Source of the DNA: Thermothelomyces thermophilus ATCC 42464 | Taxonomy: Eukaryota; Ascomycota; Sordariomycetes; Sordariales; Chaetomiaceae | Assembly (NCBI RefSeq): GCF_000226095.1 | Contig: NC_016476.1 | Location: 2,976,001-3,040,000 of the forward strand | DNA: 64,000 bases | Reading direction: 5' to 3' | Part shown: one piece after another, positions 23,796 to 36,603 of the stretch | How positions within the stretch are numbered: position 1 is the stretch's first letter | Layout: each line of letters opens with the position of its first letter | Translations under genes and position numbers: made by a program | The notes under the pieces: generated by a model | The model's database searches: none | What the model was told of the DNA's origin: nothing | Seen by the model: only the letters and a program-made list of their open reading frames with translations

Positions 23796-24483
23796 GAATC
23801 GGGTGGGTCTCGGTGTTTTGGGGTTATGAGCATGACGAGTCCAGATCCGGAGTGACTGGGCTCTGTACAACAATATCATTTCCGGTTGGGTCAGCGCATC
23901 AGGCCCATCTCCTAGGAGCATGGGAATCGTGAAACTGCTCTGATCAAAGTGAGAGGGCCTTTCAAAGTGAAGCCCCGGCTGGAGAAGAGGCAGTTCAATA
24001 TACAGAACAGGCGGATGCCTGCGCGCCGTTGACATCATCAAGCAGTGTATCGTACCGGCCACTGGAAGGCTGCCTGCGACTTGTATGGTCTGCGTGAAGG
24101 AAGAGGGGCCTTGCTGGGACTGAAACCCTCCACCATGGAAATCATCGGCTTATGAGACAAAGTGAATCTGCCACAATTTTGGAGAAATTCATGCTACTCT
24201 ATAGCGCCTTTCTCTCTCGAACTCGCTTCTGCGCCATCCTTTAAACGTACTACTACCTTGGCTTGATGCGCACTGTAGTACAGCCCAATGTTTACATAGC
24301 CGATCCGGAATAAACACCATCACGCTCCATCCCATTTGACCTCTCTCGCACCCATAGGCACCCACTCTGTCCTCCGACATCCCCTCCTCTCGCGGTGGCC
24401 TCCTCCCCGGACCGCCGACTGCCCAAGACGACCGCGACAAAATCAATCCCGAGGAACCCCGCCGTCGCCTGACAAACCCTGGT
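23796..24483. other. Intergenic region
   Basis: About 0.69 kb with no supported gene. Long antisense ORFs over the end of the proteasome gene are shadows. Confidence 0.4.
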
Positions 24484-25710
24484 GAACAAAGGCCGCAAAC
24501 TACCTCGCCAGCCGGACGGCTCGAGCTGGCCTCGCAGGCTTTCGCGTCGGCGCTCGCCCTGTGCGACGCCCACCCGGCCGTCTATTGTACCGAGAGCTCG
24601 GATGGCCCCATCCTCCCCAAGTCGCGGTTCTTCTACGGTCGGGTGCTGCTGCGTCGGGGCAGGAAGCGGGAACTCGCGCTGAAACAGTTCAATCCTCGGC
24701 CGGTGTTCGTGCCTGGCGTCGGGGTGTCGTGACGCCGTGCATGGACGTGTGCAAAGAGCAGTCGGGGGAACATTGCGGATGTCGGCGCGAGATGGTCGAG
24801 GCCGGCGCGGACGTGACTATCCTCTGCGCCAACGGGTACATCGCTCTTGAGCAGGCCATCTTCAGCGGCACCGCAGGGCGTACGCAGAGGCACTGGCTGC
24901 GGACACTGAGAAGAGCGCTTTGTCTGGTCGTCTTAAGTGATTTCGACATATACCGACTTCAAGCAGTTCGGCCGCCTACCGCGGCCCAGAGATGGGCTGG
25001 TTCGGACCTTTCAGCTAGAGAAGCCAGGAGAGGAAAACGAACTGGGCGTTCTCATCTTCTCTTCCTACCGCTGGCTCAACTAGGACCGAAGCCTCAACAC
25101 GCCCGACGATCCCGCGCGCACGCAATGCTGACAAAAAATATGCGCAACAGAGATGTACCTAGGGCGAAAGCCAGCTGTCGAGACGGACAAGCTGTGTATT
25201 TGGATGGTACATTTGTCCAAGACGAATCAGAGAGAAGAGTATCAAGGAAAGATTGGAGGTAACAAGCAGAACGAAATCAAACCTTTGATTATGGTGGTCT
25301 TGCTGACTTCTTCCACCTTCTACTCAGGACTTTGCCTGCACCGCGAAACCAAGACAACCCGGGCACCGGCGTGTCGGGCCTCCCTTTGATGATAATCCAG
25401 TGTGACGCTATGATTAGCCTGGTGGACGAGAAGTACTACGAGCGGGCTTGGTGCTACGCCGAGGCTGTGATGATCAGCGGGCTGGACGTCTCCTCGAAAC
25501 GCCAGAGTGCCCTTCGATGGTTTTGAGGACATGCATGCGGGCGCGCTTGCTCTGAGTGCTGCGGCTGCTGGTAGCACCGGGATGGGTGGTTATCAAGCCA
25601 GCGCGACCGGGGAGTGGACTCTGGAGAAGGCGCGCGACTTGGTGATTAAGATGAATGACAAGAAGCTGATGCACGAGCAAGACTAGCCCAAGGCTGCGGT
25701 ATTTAGCGGT
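24484..25710 (+). pseudogene. Broken ankyrin/TIR-like fungal protein gene
   Basis: Recognisable pieces of one protein family lie in order but in different frames. First comes a SRFFYGRVLLRRGRKRELAL-type stretch, then an ankyrin-like MVEAGADVTILCANGYIALE, then ELGVLIFSSYRWLN, TEMYLGRKPAVETDKLCIWM, CDAMISLVDEKYYERAWCYA and GEWTLEKARDLVIKMNDKKL. The later blocks resemble the TIR-like cytoplasmic domain found in some fungal ankyrin proteins (FISYRWL, a DKLCIWMD-type strand, YYERAWC). The gene is broken in several places and looks like an old relic rather than an active gene. The family call rests on remembered motif patterns. Confidence 0.6.
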
Positions 25711-28547
25711 TCAAGCACCTCGAGGAAAATGGTGCAGGCTCTCAACGCCATGGTTTGATACCCTCTAGACTCTTTCCGTACAGTACTAGGCGTCCCCTTT
25801 GAATGGAAAAGGTGCTACAAAATACCTAGGCACCCATATTCCAATGCTTTCTCTCCGCTATGCCTCATTCGGCCGGAGCAACTGTCCAGTTGCCGTGTAT
25901 TGTAAGGGGGGGCAGACTGCCGCGGAGCGGCTCGGGGCTTTTGCGACGATTGTTCTAAATTGCGACCTCGATCCCCTATCTCTCGGAAACAAAGTGAGCA
26001 CGCAGCGTTGTTGTAAGGAAGCATCCGAGGCACTGGATTCTGCATCAAGATTAATCTGGCTCAAACAGGAGGGGTAGAATTGTCGGTGAGTGACGAACCC
26101 CCGCTCCGGTCGCCAACACCGCCCTCCCCGTGCGCGACTTCCGCCATCAGATTGGCTGCACCCAAAACGCTCGACGGCCGATACTGTTGGGCTCGAATAT
26201 ATTCGGGTAGCCTGGTCGCTACCGTACATCCAGGGTGCTGCTCCAGGGCAGGGCAGCTCCCAAACCGGGCCACGCGAAATTCTTCGCATGACGTGAGAAG
26301 ATGCCTTGCATGCGAGGAATGACGATGATCAGAGGACACGCAAGGCAGCAAGCAAACATGCCTTTCGCGTTTTTTTTCCGGGTTCGAACCTCACCAATTC
26401 TCTTCCGCGGCCCTACGAGGCTGAGAAGGCGAGTTGATACTAGCCCCTGAAGCGGTGTAGTCGCAACGTCGTTCCAGTACATGTGCCGATTAATCATCGC
26501 CAGTATACGGAGTAATCGAGTCGGAATGTCGTGGAGTGGTTTGGAGCGCCAGACGAGACAGCTGCGGGATGCTAGTGCAGCGGCTGGACCCCACCAAGCT
26601 GAAGGGTGGAGTAACTAGCAGGATGACGGGAGAGAAGCAACGGCTGGTTGCAGTGGGTCTGCCTTCCCAGATCAACAGTCCGCTTTCTGTATCAGTCCAC
26701 TGCAGACAAGAGCCCGAACTGGCTCGATCGAGTATGTGGGCAGCCTGACTAGGTTGTCCTGCCGGCCGTTACCAGATTATTGCGGAGATACGTCGATGCA
26801 CATCTGCCGTTCTCGCAGGCGACGGGTGTGGACGCAAACACTGTTTGTGCGGCGAAGCCTAGCAGGACGTTCATGATACACTCCCCAGGTAACTTCACTG
26901 GGTTGGTCGTGTATAGGGGGACACTGCTTTGCGTGGTGAAGGTTAGGTATGTATGTACAGTACTTGCTAGGGTGCTTATTACTCCATAGCGTCCTTCTTT
27001 ACATGGGCCACCTGGGGAGCCCGAACGGGCGAGTGGCAAGTTCCCAGGTCCATCGCGGCTCCTTCCAGGGCTCATGCCCACCAAATTCGCTTTGGCCACT
27101 CCGAAGCTGTCTGGAGAGCGAAGATACCCACACGTGGCGGAACTGGAACACTGAGAACGCGATCCCGGGCCACCGTCGTCATCTGTGCAGCTGCGCTACT
27201 GCGTACTTGGTAGGCTCACCAGACGTTATCGCACGAGACCTTGAACTCCGCCCACCTGCAGGCCCAGAACCCCCATTCGTGATACATGTATTTCTTCCTG
27301 ACCTCGACCTCTGGCCCCTCGATTTCAGCGTCGTTTCAGTTTCTTTTGCTTCCTTTTGGCTGCCCTCCGGGACCGTCTGGGGCTGGACACGTTAAGTTTT
27401 ACACGCCGTCCAGATTTTGACTGCGCGTTACCGGCCTCCAGCGTCGTCTCCCTGTCTCAACCTCCAGCCTCTTGCTCTGGCCGCTTCTTGGCATTGCTTC
27501 ATCCGCTCTTGCTCCCTCCTGCGTTGATCCAACCATCCCGCCATCCACCCGGTGCCACCTCTGATCTCCTTTCTGGCCTCGCCACAAGGCCGTCAAATGC
27601 GTACTCAAGTAGGAAACCTTCTGCTCCCGACCACCAGCTCATGTAAAAAAAGACGATTACCTTTCATCTCTTTTCTGGCCCGCATCTGAGAATTACGCGC
27701 CCATCCGACCGCGTTCCATCCGCTTCATTTTCTGTTTCAGGTTCCGCGAGTCCGCTTCCTGAACGCTTTTTCCTCTCGAGCAACCGTTTTGGCCGTTCCG
27801 CATCAAATTCGCTTGACACCAAGCCTGGCACTTCGAATGAGCAGCATTAGATCTTGGGTGAGCATCTGCCATTTCCCTCACTAGTCATCGTGTCTCGTTC
27901 AGCCCATCCCCTTGTGACGCCGTCGCCCCCCCCCCCCCCCCCGGGGCTCCCCCCACGAGACCGGTTTTTGTTCTGTTTACCGGTGGCGCTCGCACTCTGG
28001 GCCCGGCTTCATTCCATGCGCTTGCTTGCTCGACGGGCAACGACACGTACTGCGACTGCGCTGCGTCGGGTGGCTGGCGCTGGGGCATGTCACTCGACGG
28101 TCTACAACCCACCCGAGTGGGTTGATTGTGGGCACGCCGCTTGCATCCACCGCTCGCAGCTAAAAGCTGCCGCTTTGCCTAACGCTTTTTGCTCCTTGCT
28201 CAGCCCCATGTCAACGTTCTGCAAATGCGCAGGGTGTCGTCTGCGCTCTTGCATTCCCAATCCATCATCTTTTTCTTGTTGCACTTTGGTTCCCTTCTCC
28301 GAATTTTTGGGTCGCTGAGCGCCTCGGCAAGTCCCGGGTCTGTTTTCTCGCCTGAGGCCCAGAAAATTACCAAACTCCGGAGTAACTAAAACGATAACCC
28401 GTGCTAATTCTCCGCTATCTGCAAACACAGCCACTCTCCTCCCCCCGGTAGTCCCTGGGTTCCGCCCGCCGCCGCCCGATAACATCACCTCATCCCTTCC
28501 CTCGGCCGACAACAACCGCCGAACAACCACCAGACGGCGGCGACAGC
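25711..28547. other. Gene-poor gap and probable long leader of the cyclin gene
   Basis: 2.8 kb without a supported gene. 25711-27250 is a patchwork of short overlapping ORFs that I cannot match to anything, with an exact TACGGAGTA at 26506-26514. 27300-28547 is CT-rich, with a run of 17 C at 27926-27942, and probably contains the promoter and a long 5' leader of the PHO80-like cyclin. Confidence 0.45.
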
Positions 28548-30312
28548 ATGGCTGCCATCATAGGCGATGTTTTCGCTGATTCGCAATCGCGCTTTCATGG
28601 TATGATCGGAGGACATTCGCACGACATCCATTACCAGAGCCGATCAGCCAGCAGATCCCGCGACAGGGATGTTCCGTCCCACCACACGCCACGCCCGACG
28701 ACCGCGAGCCCTCGGCGGGCATCGACATGTGTGACCGCTGCGCAGAATCAGACGCCCAGTCGGCGGCTCTGGGACGAGCAAACACAAGAAAAGACGCCAG
28801 CGAAACAGCCTAACCCCAGCCGCCCCGCTACCGGCAACAAGGCGCGACTGCCCTCGCCGCCGTCCTCGTCCTCGTCTTCACAGCCATCATCTGGTGGCAA
28901 CCAGCCACGCGACGGAATCTCTAGAGATGGCGGCGCTCAGAATCCCGCCCGGGCGTTTTCTCATCCCGCGTCAGAGTCAGGCGCATCGTCAGCGAGTACC
29001 ACCACGACGGTAATACCGCCGCCCTCGAGGGCCATTCCTTCCCCCGATTCCGACAGCGGACCGCAGTGGGACTCTACCCATCCTCAGGCTGCCGGCACCT
29101 CATCTATCCCTCCTCACCTTGACGACCCACCCGAGTCCCCGATACCAACCCAGACAACGATCCGAGTCCGCGACCTCGCACACATCCAAAGTCTGGCAAA
29201 GGCAGACCTGCTCACCGGCACGGGGCCAGGAGTCGTCAACGAACCCCCACTACAACAGATGAAGTACGAGATTAGCGGAATGCCCATCGGCGATATCATC
29301 GAGATGGTCGCCGCGCTGCTCACCAAGATCACGACGACCAACGATCTCCAGCACGACGCACTCAACCGCAACGCCCACCACCTGCGACAAGCCCAGGCAC
29401 AAGCGCGGGGCGAGGAAGGTTCCGGCGACAGCAGCATGAGCCCGCTCAGCAGCAGCGTCCTGGCATTCCACGGCAAAAATGTACCTGCCATTACCATTCT
29501 AAGCTATCTCACCCGCATCCACAAGTACTGCCCGACCACGTACGAGGTCTTCCTCAGCCTGCTAGTGTACTTTGACCGCATGACGGAGCGCGTGAACGAC
29601 ATGGTTATGAAGAGCGAGGAGGCGCGGCGCGCACAGCTCGAGGCACAGCAAGCGCAGTCGCAACCGCAACGACCACTAGTACCCACGGACGCCGAGAAGG
29701 ACACAGTTATGCGCGACCCGGATGATGACGAGAGCGTTGGTGACGGTGACGAGACCGAAGGCGATGATTCGAGCGACGCGACCGAGACCGACTCGGATCT
29801 GGCGGACTCGACGGACGGAGACGACAGCCCTAGCGCGGCGGGGAAGAAGACATCACCGGCGGCGGACCCTGCAGGTGCTTCTTCCGCGGCCGCGGCGGCA
29901 GCAGCAACAGCAGCGCAGCAAGCCACGTACTTTGTGGTAGACAGCTTTAACATCCATCGCCTCATCATTGCTGGCGTAACCTGTGCCAGCAAGTTCTTTT
30001 CCGACGTCTTTTACACCAACTCGCGGTATGCCAAGGTGCGTTTTAACAATTTTTTTTTTTTTTGGACTTTCCCTCTTCGCGGCTTGGTCCCCTGTCGATA
30101 AACATCCGAACACAGCGCTGACGCCTCATGCGCATCCGCAGGTCGGCGGTCTCCCCTTACCTGAACTCAACCACCTGGAGCTGCAGTTCCTGCTCCTTAA
30201 CGATTTTCGTCTAGCCGTGCCGGTTGAGGACTTGGAGGCGTATGCCACCATGCTGGTCGAGTTTTATGTGCGGGAGGTTATCGCACTGAGGTCGCGCCCT
30301 GGCGGTGAATGA
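28548..30312 (+). CDS. preg: PHO80/PREG-type cyclin, phosphate regulator
   Basis: Cyclin partner of a PHO85-type kinase. The Neurospora orthologue PREG restrains the phosphate-starvation factor NUC-1. Two exons (28548-30035 and 30142-30312) give 552 residues, joined as TNSRYAK-VGGLPLPELNHLE. The first 230 residues are Ser/Pro-rich and disordered. The cyclin box begins at MPIGDIIEMVAALLTKI and continues with NVPAITILSYLTRIHKYCP and YEVFLSLLVYFDRM. After a low-complexity insert of about 110 residues (acidic Asp/Glu/Ser, then poly-Ala) it resumes with VVDSFNIHRLIIAGVTCASK, FFSDVFYTNSRYAKVGG and the LEYF-like end EAYATMLVEFYV. The break in the box matches the loop between cyclin helices, so the fold is probably intact. 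Confidence 0.9.
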
Positions 30313-33300
30313 TGGAGAATGGGGATCGACTTAGACGGTATAGCATGATGGAGGGATCAGTTGACGAAGGGCATGAGTCAAGCTCCAGGATTTCTTAATG
30401 TCTCTTTTGATCGGGGGGTTCTGCATGGCGTGAACAGGCAGACGCGGGGCGTTATACTTCCCTGGGTTCTATTAAGGCGGTGGTCTTGCATCACGCTACG
30501 GATGCAGCATGCGGGAGCGAAGCACGGGGGAGATGACGATGGACACAGGAGGTATAGAGGTGGGAGGAGGGGGGCTGCGGCAGGATAACCTATGTTCTGC
30601 CAACCGGCTGTTAGCTGCTGGTTGGCTGTTAGGACCTCTTTCTCAACCAACCTAAGTACCTACCACCCACCTTGATCAACTGCCTACGGTACCTGTAGGC
30701 ATTCCAGCATGTTATGATGTTTCTGGGAATGCTAGCGGGCAATTAACGGAGCAGATGTTTTTACCTCCGTAGGGTGCCTACCGATCTAGCGCCTGTCCGA
30801 CTTGCCTTCAAAGCTCTTCTTCCCCGGCGCCTGACTTGACTCCTTGAGCACAGTTTTCGTTCGCTTCCTGCCCCTTAACTCGAGAATATGAAGGCAAACG
30901 GTTTTAGACATAGTTGTTATCCAGTTAATATTTTCTTCAGGAGGCTGCTGCTGCGAAAGAAAACCAGTGTCTCTCATCGCTGCCCCAGTTCCCTTAAAAA
31001 CGTACGAACTAATTAATAATTAGTGTATTAGAGCTTTCGGACCAATCCTGTTCTGCTACAAGATTGCTTGCTGCGTCGCTGACGAGAGCTAGCTTCGTCT
31101 GACTTGATGCTCCGAGTTCTCTCTGCATCGGTTATTCTTGGGTAAATTGATGCCACGCGCGTGCCGCCCCGGGTTCAATGAAATATTTCTTTCCAGTTTC
31201 TTCTTCTTTGCCCTTTTGAAATTTCAAGATCGGACCACTTCATACTTGCAAAAAGAAAAAGGTACTTAGGTATGACTACGTCTCTTAGTAGGAGCTCCTT
31301 GATACTTTGTCAGAAGCGAGGGAGCTTCCGAGGCACTAGCTACGGGCTAGCCACAGTATGTATTAATATGCTTACAAATGCTTAGGCCATTTCCTTTACT
31401 ATATATATCACTATTCCGTCTCCTTTATAGATAGTTTAGCAAGGTACCTTTTGTTCCTTTAAGCTAATTCCTACTATAATTAAGCTCTCTCGATTGCTCA
31501 CTCGAGCTTGCCACTGCGTTCGACAATACTCGTGCCTTGAGCCGGCTTACGGCGGCGTGGATCGGTAAGGCTCTTTGCTACGTACAGTACGGTGGGATGG
31601 TAAATACTGCAATGCAGATAGATGATCACGGTGGATTGGGCGCTGTGGCAGGCACTTTGTAGATTTCTTAGTATGAGCCTCAGAAGTGGTGGTAAAGGAT
31701 AATAATTATTCCCGGCTGCCAGAGGCATGGGAAAGGCACTTAGTCCAAATACACTCATGGACCTGGGTGGACCTTGCTGACGGTTGAGCGGTCAGAAATG
31801 ATACCAGACTCCCTGTCAGCCCGGTCCTGCAACACTCTGAATTAATACATGTGTCAGGCCTTGTCTTGCTGGATCTGAGGGGCAGCTGGCCCCCGGTAAC
31901 GGACAACCCGTGGTTGCGGATTGTTTTGTGTCCATGGGGGTTCACCGAAGGGGTGTGGTCTGGTCACCGGCAGCTCAAATTGGGACCTTGCAGAGACTCG
32001 GCGGGGTTGCACACTTACGTGATTACTCGCTCCTGCAATGAGATCTTGATTTCTCACTGAGTATCTGGTCCCGTTTTGGGTCAGTTATATCATAGCAATA
32101 CAGGCCTGCTACCAATCTCCTTTGGGACGAGAGCTTCGTTGTTGTGACATGCTGACAGGGTTGGTTATGACGGACAAGACTGATTTGGGTGTCGCCATCG
32201 TCTCGTTTAGGTGCTTAACTGGCTTCCTATTGGGTCAGTTGCTCGATAATGAGGACAATGTTTTCATTAACACGTAAATATCAGCCTTTCCCCCCCCCCC
32301 ATATCACAAGGGGCTTTGTAAGATCCTCATTCTGTAGTAACCGATCGCTTTCTAAGTTCAATGCCCACGTCTGCGTGCCATATTTGGCTGTACTGAATGA
32401 AGCACAATATGCTCAAGTCCTTCGTGATGACTTGAGAAACTTGTTTTGCCAATGGGTGGTTAAGCTCGAGTTAACCTAGCTAACGTACCTGGTGACAACG
32501 ATTAATAGCTACTAATGCTTGTAACAATAGGAATGATATGCGTTGATGTCACTAGATCGCTTCATGACCCAGCAAAACTTGTATGTGATCACGGCGTAGC
32601 ATGACATGTAATTACCAAGCCCTCCTCGAGAGCACTGTCAGTCCTCGTTCATATGTAGCAGTCTTAGACTTCCATACCTCACCCCCAAGGTGATCAGGTG
32701 ATCCTATACCGTACATATGCAGTTCAGACCGACTCAAATGCTATGTTGAATTGGAGCGATAGGTTTCCTCCACTTAGCAAGAGAAAAGGATAAAATAAAG
32801 AGATAAGAGAAGATGAAGTGGGATACCTACCTACGTAAAGAGGATCGAGCACTAACGCTTGCCTGTTCGTTAGGCATAACACAAGTTTCGAAGGCAACCG
32901 CCGCGCTTGGAAGCCCAACTGCGGGTCCTGATATCTACCTGCACAGCTTCAGGTACTTTCATTACTTGGCATAGAGGTAGCTTTCCCTCCTTCTCGCCCA
33001 CGAAGGTGAATCGATGAAGCACACGACTCTGTGACCCATGGCCTGAGCTGACCAAGTATTATCTGCTACTAGTAGGGCGGTGTCGCTCTTGACCCCGCTG
33101 GGACCACGCGAAACTAAGGAAAATGAGGTAAGGTCCCTGAGGTGATTTTCTTGCGCTCTGGCAAGGTACCTTAATATTTGCGCGCGCAGGGGGAGGTCAA
33201 GAGAGCCGTGCCCAAGGCCAGCACTAGAGAGGATAACCATGTGGTTAATCTGTGGCATCCTGTGGCCATCGTCTTCCATACTACGAAGCCTCCTGTTCTT

Positions 33301-34507
33301 GAGCCTGGAGATATGGCCGCAGGTTTACGTGTTTTACTGCGTATTCATTCAATGAAACGGCCCCCGGGAGAGTAACCTTGTTATTTGCCTTAGCTCAGCC
33401 CATCCAGCTTTCTCCGCTCCCAACGGCTAATTAGGTAGTCCCAGTATATCCCAAAAGACAATTGTTGAACTTGGAAGCGCGTCATGGTTGCCATGTCAAA
33501 TGATAGGTATTCTGTTAGGGGATGATCGAGCAAGCAAGTCGTTCAGTGTCAAGCACACTACCAAGTATGGCTTCCCCTCCCTGTCTGTTGTGTGTGGAAC
33601 CAGACACGCAGCACCACGGCAACAGATACAGTACAATTCATGAGAGTGGAGATGCTCATACTCTAGAATTGCAAAGGTGTGCGGAGTAATTACATAATAG
33701 TACTCGCAGCCGGGAGAAGGGGATACCCCTGGAATCGAAAAGGTTCTGGAATCGGGTTGAGGTTGAGGTGTTAGGCGTGGAGGGCAAGGGTAAGGAGTAA
33801 GATCGGGTCCTGGTTAGGGAACATGAACGTACTAAGAGGGAACACGTCAATTCGATCTTCAGACAGGGGGCATGCGGCTTTTTTTTTTGCATGGTATGTT
33901 CAACGTTACGACATGTGTCGAAGTTTTTTTTGAAACCCCGACATATCAACAACCCACTAGGTGCCTACCTAGTCTAGGTAACTAGCAGGGTATATCTCTT
34001 TCCCCATGATGAGAGCAAGTAAAAGAGATCTCCGCTGAAAATCTTACCTAAAGTGCTTGAATAATCCAAGTTCTGGCATTCGAGATACCGATCTCAGAGC
34101 ATCGTGTTATTCTACAGGCTGTTTTTCTCCACAGCACATCGAGTGATTGTTAGGCAACTCTATCACGCCTGGAGTCAGAGTATACTTGAATTCTGAAAAC
34201 TTTGGTTTTGCGTGGGATTTGTGAACCGGTAGCAGAGCCTGATGAGGCCGTCGGGTTTCCTGACGCGAAGAACATTCCTGCCATCCAATACCGTCGGTCG
34301 GTGAACATATACCATCTACGCTCTAATACACAGGATGCTGTGCGGTACTGAGACAAGTAGGCGTAGGACACAACTCTTCTTGTCCGGCGTTTGGTAGCTC
34401 GCTCGCCGTATGGTGGAGTCGCGTGTCGGTCAATGAGTCTGGACCTCGTCGCGTTCGACGACTGTCAAGTCGGTGTGTGGCTCACATCTAGTACGCCGCA
34501 CTAATCC

Positions 34508-34663
34508 GTACAGAGTAATCCGTACTATATTGGCATGCAGGTCGATTTGGAGCGGGCCATTTTTGCACAATAGCACATGGTTGACCCCGGATCGCAGCGG
34601 AGTGTGCGCGTTCTTCGCAGGAAAAGGGGGTGTAATTGCCTGGTACAGAGAGTAATCCGTACT
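34508..34663. repeat. Direct repeat pair
   Basis: GTACAGAGTAATCCGTACT at 34508-34526 recurs at 34643-34663 with two extra bases (an additional AG). The copies start 135 bases apart. They could be flanks of a small insertion, or two instances of a common intergenic motif. Confidence 0.5.
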
Positions 34664-35559
34664 CAAACCCTCGTCTCACGTCGAAATCCTTCAAAAGTTG
34701 TGCGGGGTTCATCCCTCGAAATTGGACCCACCCAACCCCAACTCCTCGCATCGCTGAGAGGACAAGGTCCAATGGAAAGGGAGGTTGGGGAAAGGATTTT
34801 ACTGAAACCCGACAATCTGCCGGGCATGTGACTAGAAGGAGAAGAGGATTCCCCAGTACATCCGCCCAGCATCGGTTCTTGGCAAGTGCGATGCCCGTTT
34901 CTTCACCGAATCCACCTCAAATGGTGGGTGAGGAGCAGAGGGGCGGCTCCAGAGAGGGGAATTTTCCAAATGCGGGGAAGAGACCCGGGGGAGCTCACTC
35001 AGCACTGGAGAAAAAAAAAATATCTGGGGTGGTGGTGGGGTTTGAGCTGGGGTACAAACACACCGTACGTAGCTCAGTACGAATACTGTAGCATGCAAAC
35101 GGCGTCTCCAGTCTGCGCAGGCGGGGGATTCCTGTCAACTTGCGAAACGGCTTCCCCGAGCCACCCACAGCCCGCTCTCGAAACATGCAGCACCAGGAAC
35201 CAGGCACGGATCAAAGTACGTATGTCGTACCCGAGCTAAAGGGCTTCTCTTCTCCTTGTCGCCGCTCTTGGGTTTTCTCTTGATAATCGGCGTCCGATCG
35301 GCCACTAAGGTGTAAATGTGCCCCGACCTTGCAAGGGCTGCGGCAGAACGTCGGCAATCCAGAGAACAGCCTCGATTTCATCGGACCGATATCCCCCCGC
35401 AACCCCAGACCCCGCGACCCCCGGAGCTCGCTGGAGCTCGCGTGAGCGTTTGAGCGGCAGGCTTGCTGAGACGTCAGCCAAGCCAAGGCCAAGAGTGCGG
35501 CACCGAGTGCCAATGCGGCGCGGCAACAGTCTCTGCCGTGCCGGTGTGGGATACAACAC

Positions 35560-35571
35560 TAGTGTACACTA
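35560..35571. repeat. Palindrome TAGTGTACACTA
   Basis: A perfect 12-bp palindrome inside a longer run of CACTAGT and GTGTAC words. The same 12-mer forms the core of the palindrome at 36117-36130. Confidence 0.5.
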
Positions 35572-36116
35572 CACTAGTCTAGCGTGTCGTCAAGTGTACT
35601 AGTAAGGGTCCGGGGTTTCCTGAAAGGTGTGCAGAACGGGCAATCGTGGCGCGTGAAACAACAAAAGACTGACAGGCGATGCAAACGACCGTTGGAACTA
35701 GTCTCGGAAAGATAAAAAAAACAACAACATAAGCGGACTTGCCAGTCCAGACAAACGCAACACTAACGATCGGCGGAGCTAGCGCCATCCACAGTAGAGT
35801 TAGCGTACGGATTACTCATCTGTTCTCCGTATAATAAGCTCAAACAGGTATCAAGAGAGCTCCACAGAACAGCCGAGACAGATCCGCAGCCGCGTGCACG
35901 ATATCGAGCAGGCTCAGCAGGCCCTGCTGGCAGGGTAACGGTGGTGGAGTGTACAGTCCAGCATTGTGCGGTCCAAGCGGGGGCAACAGGGGCCAACCAC
36001 TTTTTGGCTGAAGCCCTCGGACTTCCAAGAGCTTGCCTGCCGGACTATCGGAAAACGGCACAGGAACCTTGCATGGTTCGATGGCGCACGCTAGCGTGCC
36101 GGGATGTGGTGCGGTC

Positions 36117-36130
36117 GTAGTGTACACTAC
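36117..36130. repeat. Palindrome GTAGTGTACACTAC
   Basis: A perfect 14-bp palindrome about 475 bases upstream of the sugar-transporter ATG. It shares its 12-bp core with 35560-35571. Confidence 0.5.
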
Positions 36131-36603
36131 ACAACTGCGTACCTTGATTCGCCCCCGGACCCAGTGGCCAGGACCCCGAATTTGAACCTCTGCCAGGCTA
36201 TGCTGCACCATTGGCGAGCTGTCGATCACTTTCATCTCCTGCCTGTTGCGGGGAGTTTGTGTGGGGCGGCCTTATGGCAAGACACAGCTCGCTATGTTGT
36301 TGACGAGTCGACGGGGCAGGCCACACCCACGCCACACGCGGCATGGTTGCACCGCACCTCAGCGCCATGCATGGCGACAGCGGCCGACTGAGGTGGAATA
36401 ACTAGGGTGCCGGGCCCAGCATTTTTTTTGCCCGGCTCCTTGGTTCTTGTCATTCTCGCCCTCTTGTCTCTTGTCTCATCATCATCTTCCGCTCCGGCGT
36501 CCCCGGTGAACGCTCTCCCGACAAGTCAAGCGAAGCGACACAGATCTCGGGCTTGCCCTTTTCACCCGCCAAAGAAGAAGAGGCAGCCTCCTTTCCCGCA
36601 GCC

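Larger units (their letters stand above)
30313..36603. other. 6.3-kb gene-free interval
   Basis: I find no supported gene over 6.3 kb. Base composition varies: 31000-31500 and 32500-32850 are AT-rich and could be decayed repeats, while 35300-36400 is GC-richer. ORFs are short, overlap in many frames and match no family I know. Visible structure includes palindromes at 35560-35571 and 36117-36130 and a direct repeat (34508-34526 and 34643-34663). The last 200 bases are CT-rich and likely form the transporter leader. Confidence 0.5.

Noticed and set aside
23397-24062. 221-codon ORF on the minus strand
   Set aside because: Mostly antisense to the last proteasome exon, with no recognisable domain.
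26380-26400. tRNA-like B box (GGGTTCGAACC)
   Set aside because: The flanking bases do not form a T-stem, and no acceptor stem or anticodon arm can be drawn upstream.
27926-27942. Run of 17 C
   Set aside because: Treated as a simple homopolymer in a CT-rich leader. No further structure was seen, and its exact length may be a sequencing artefact.
31350-31480. AT-rich stretch considered as a mobile-element relic
   Set aside because: No terminal repeat, target duplication or coding trace could be seen. Composition alone is not enough.
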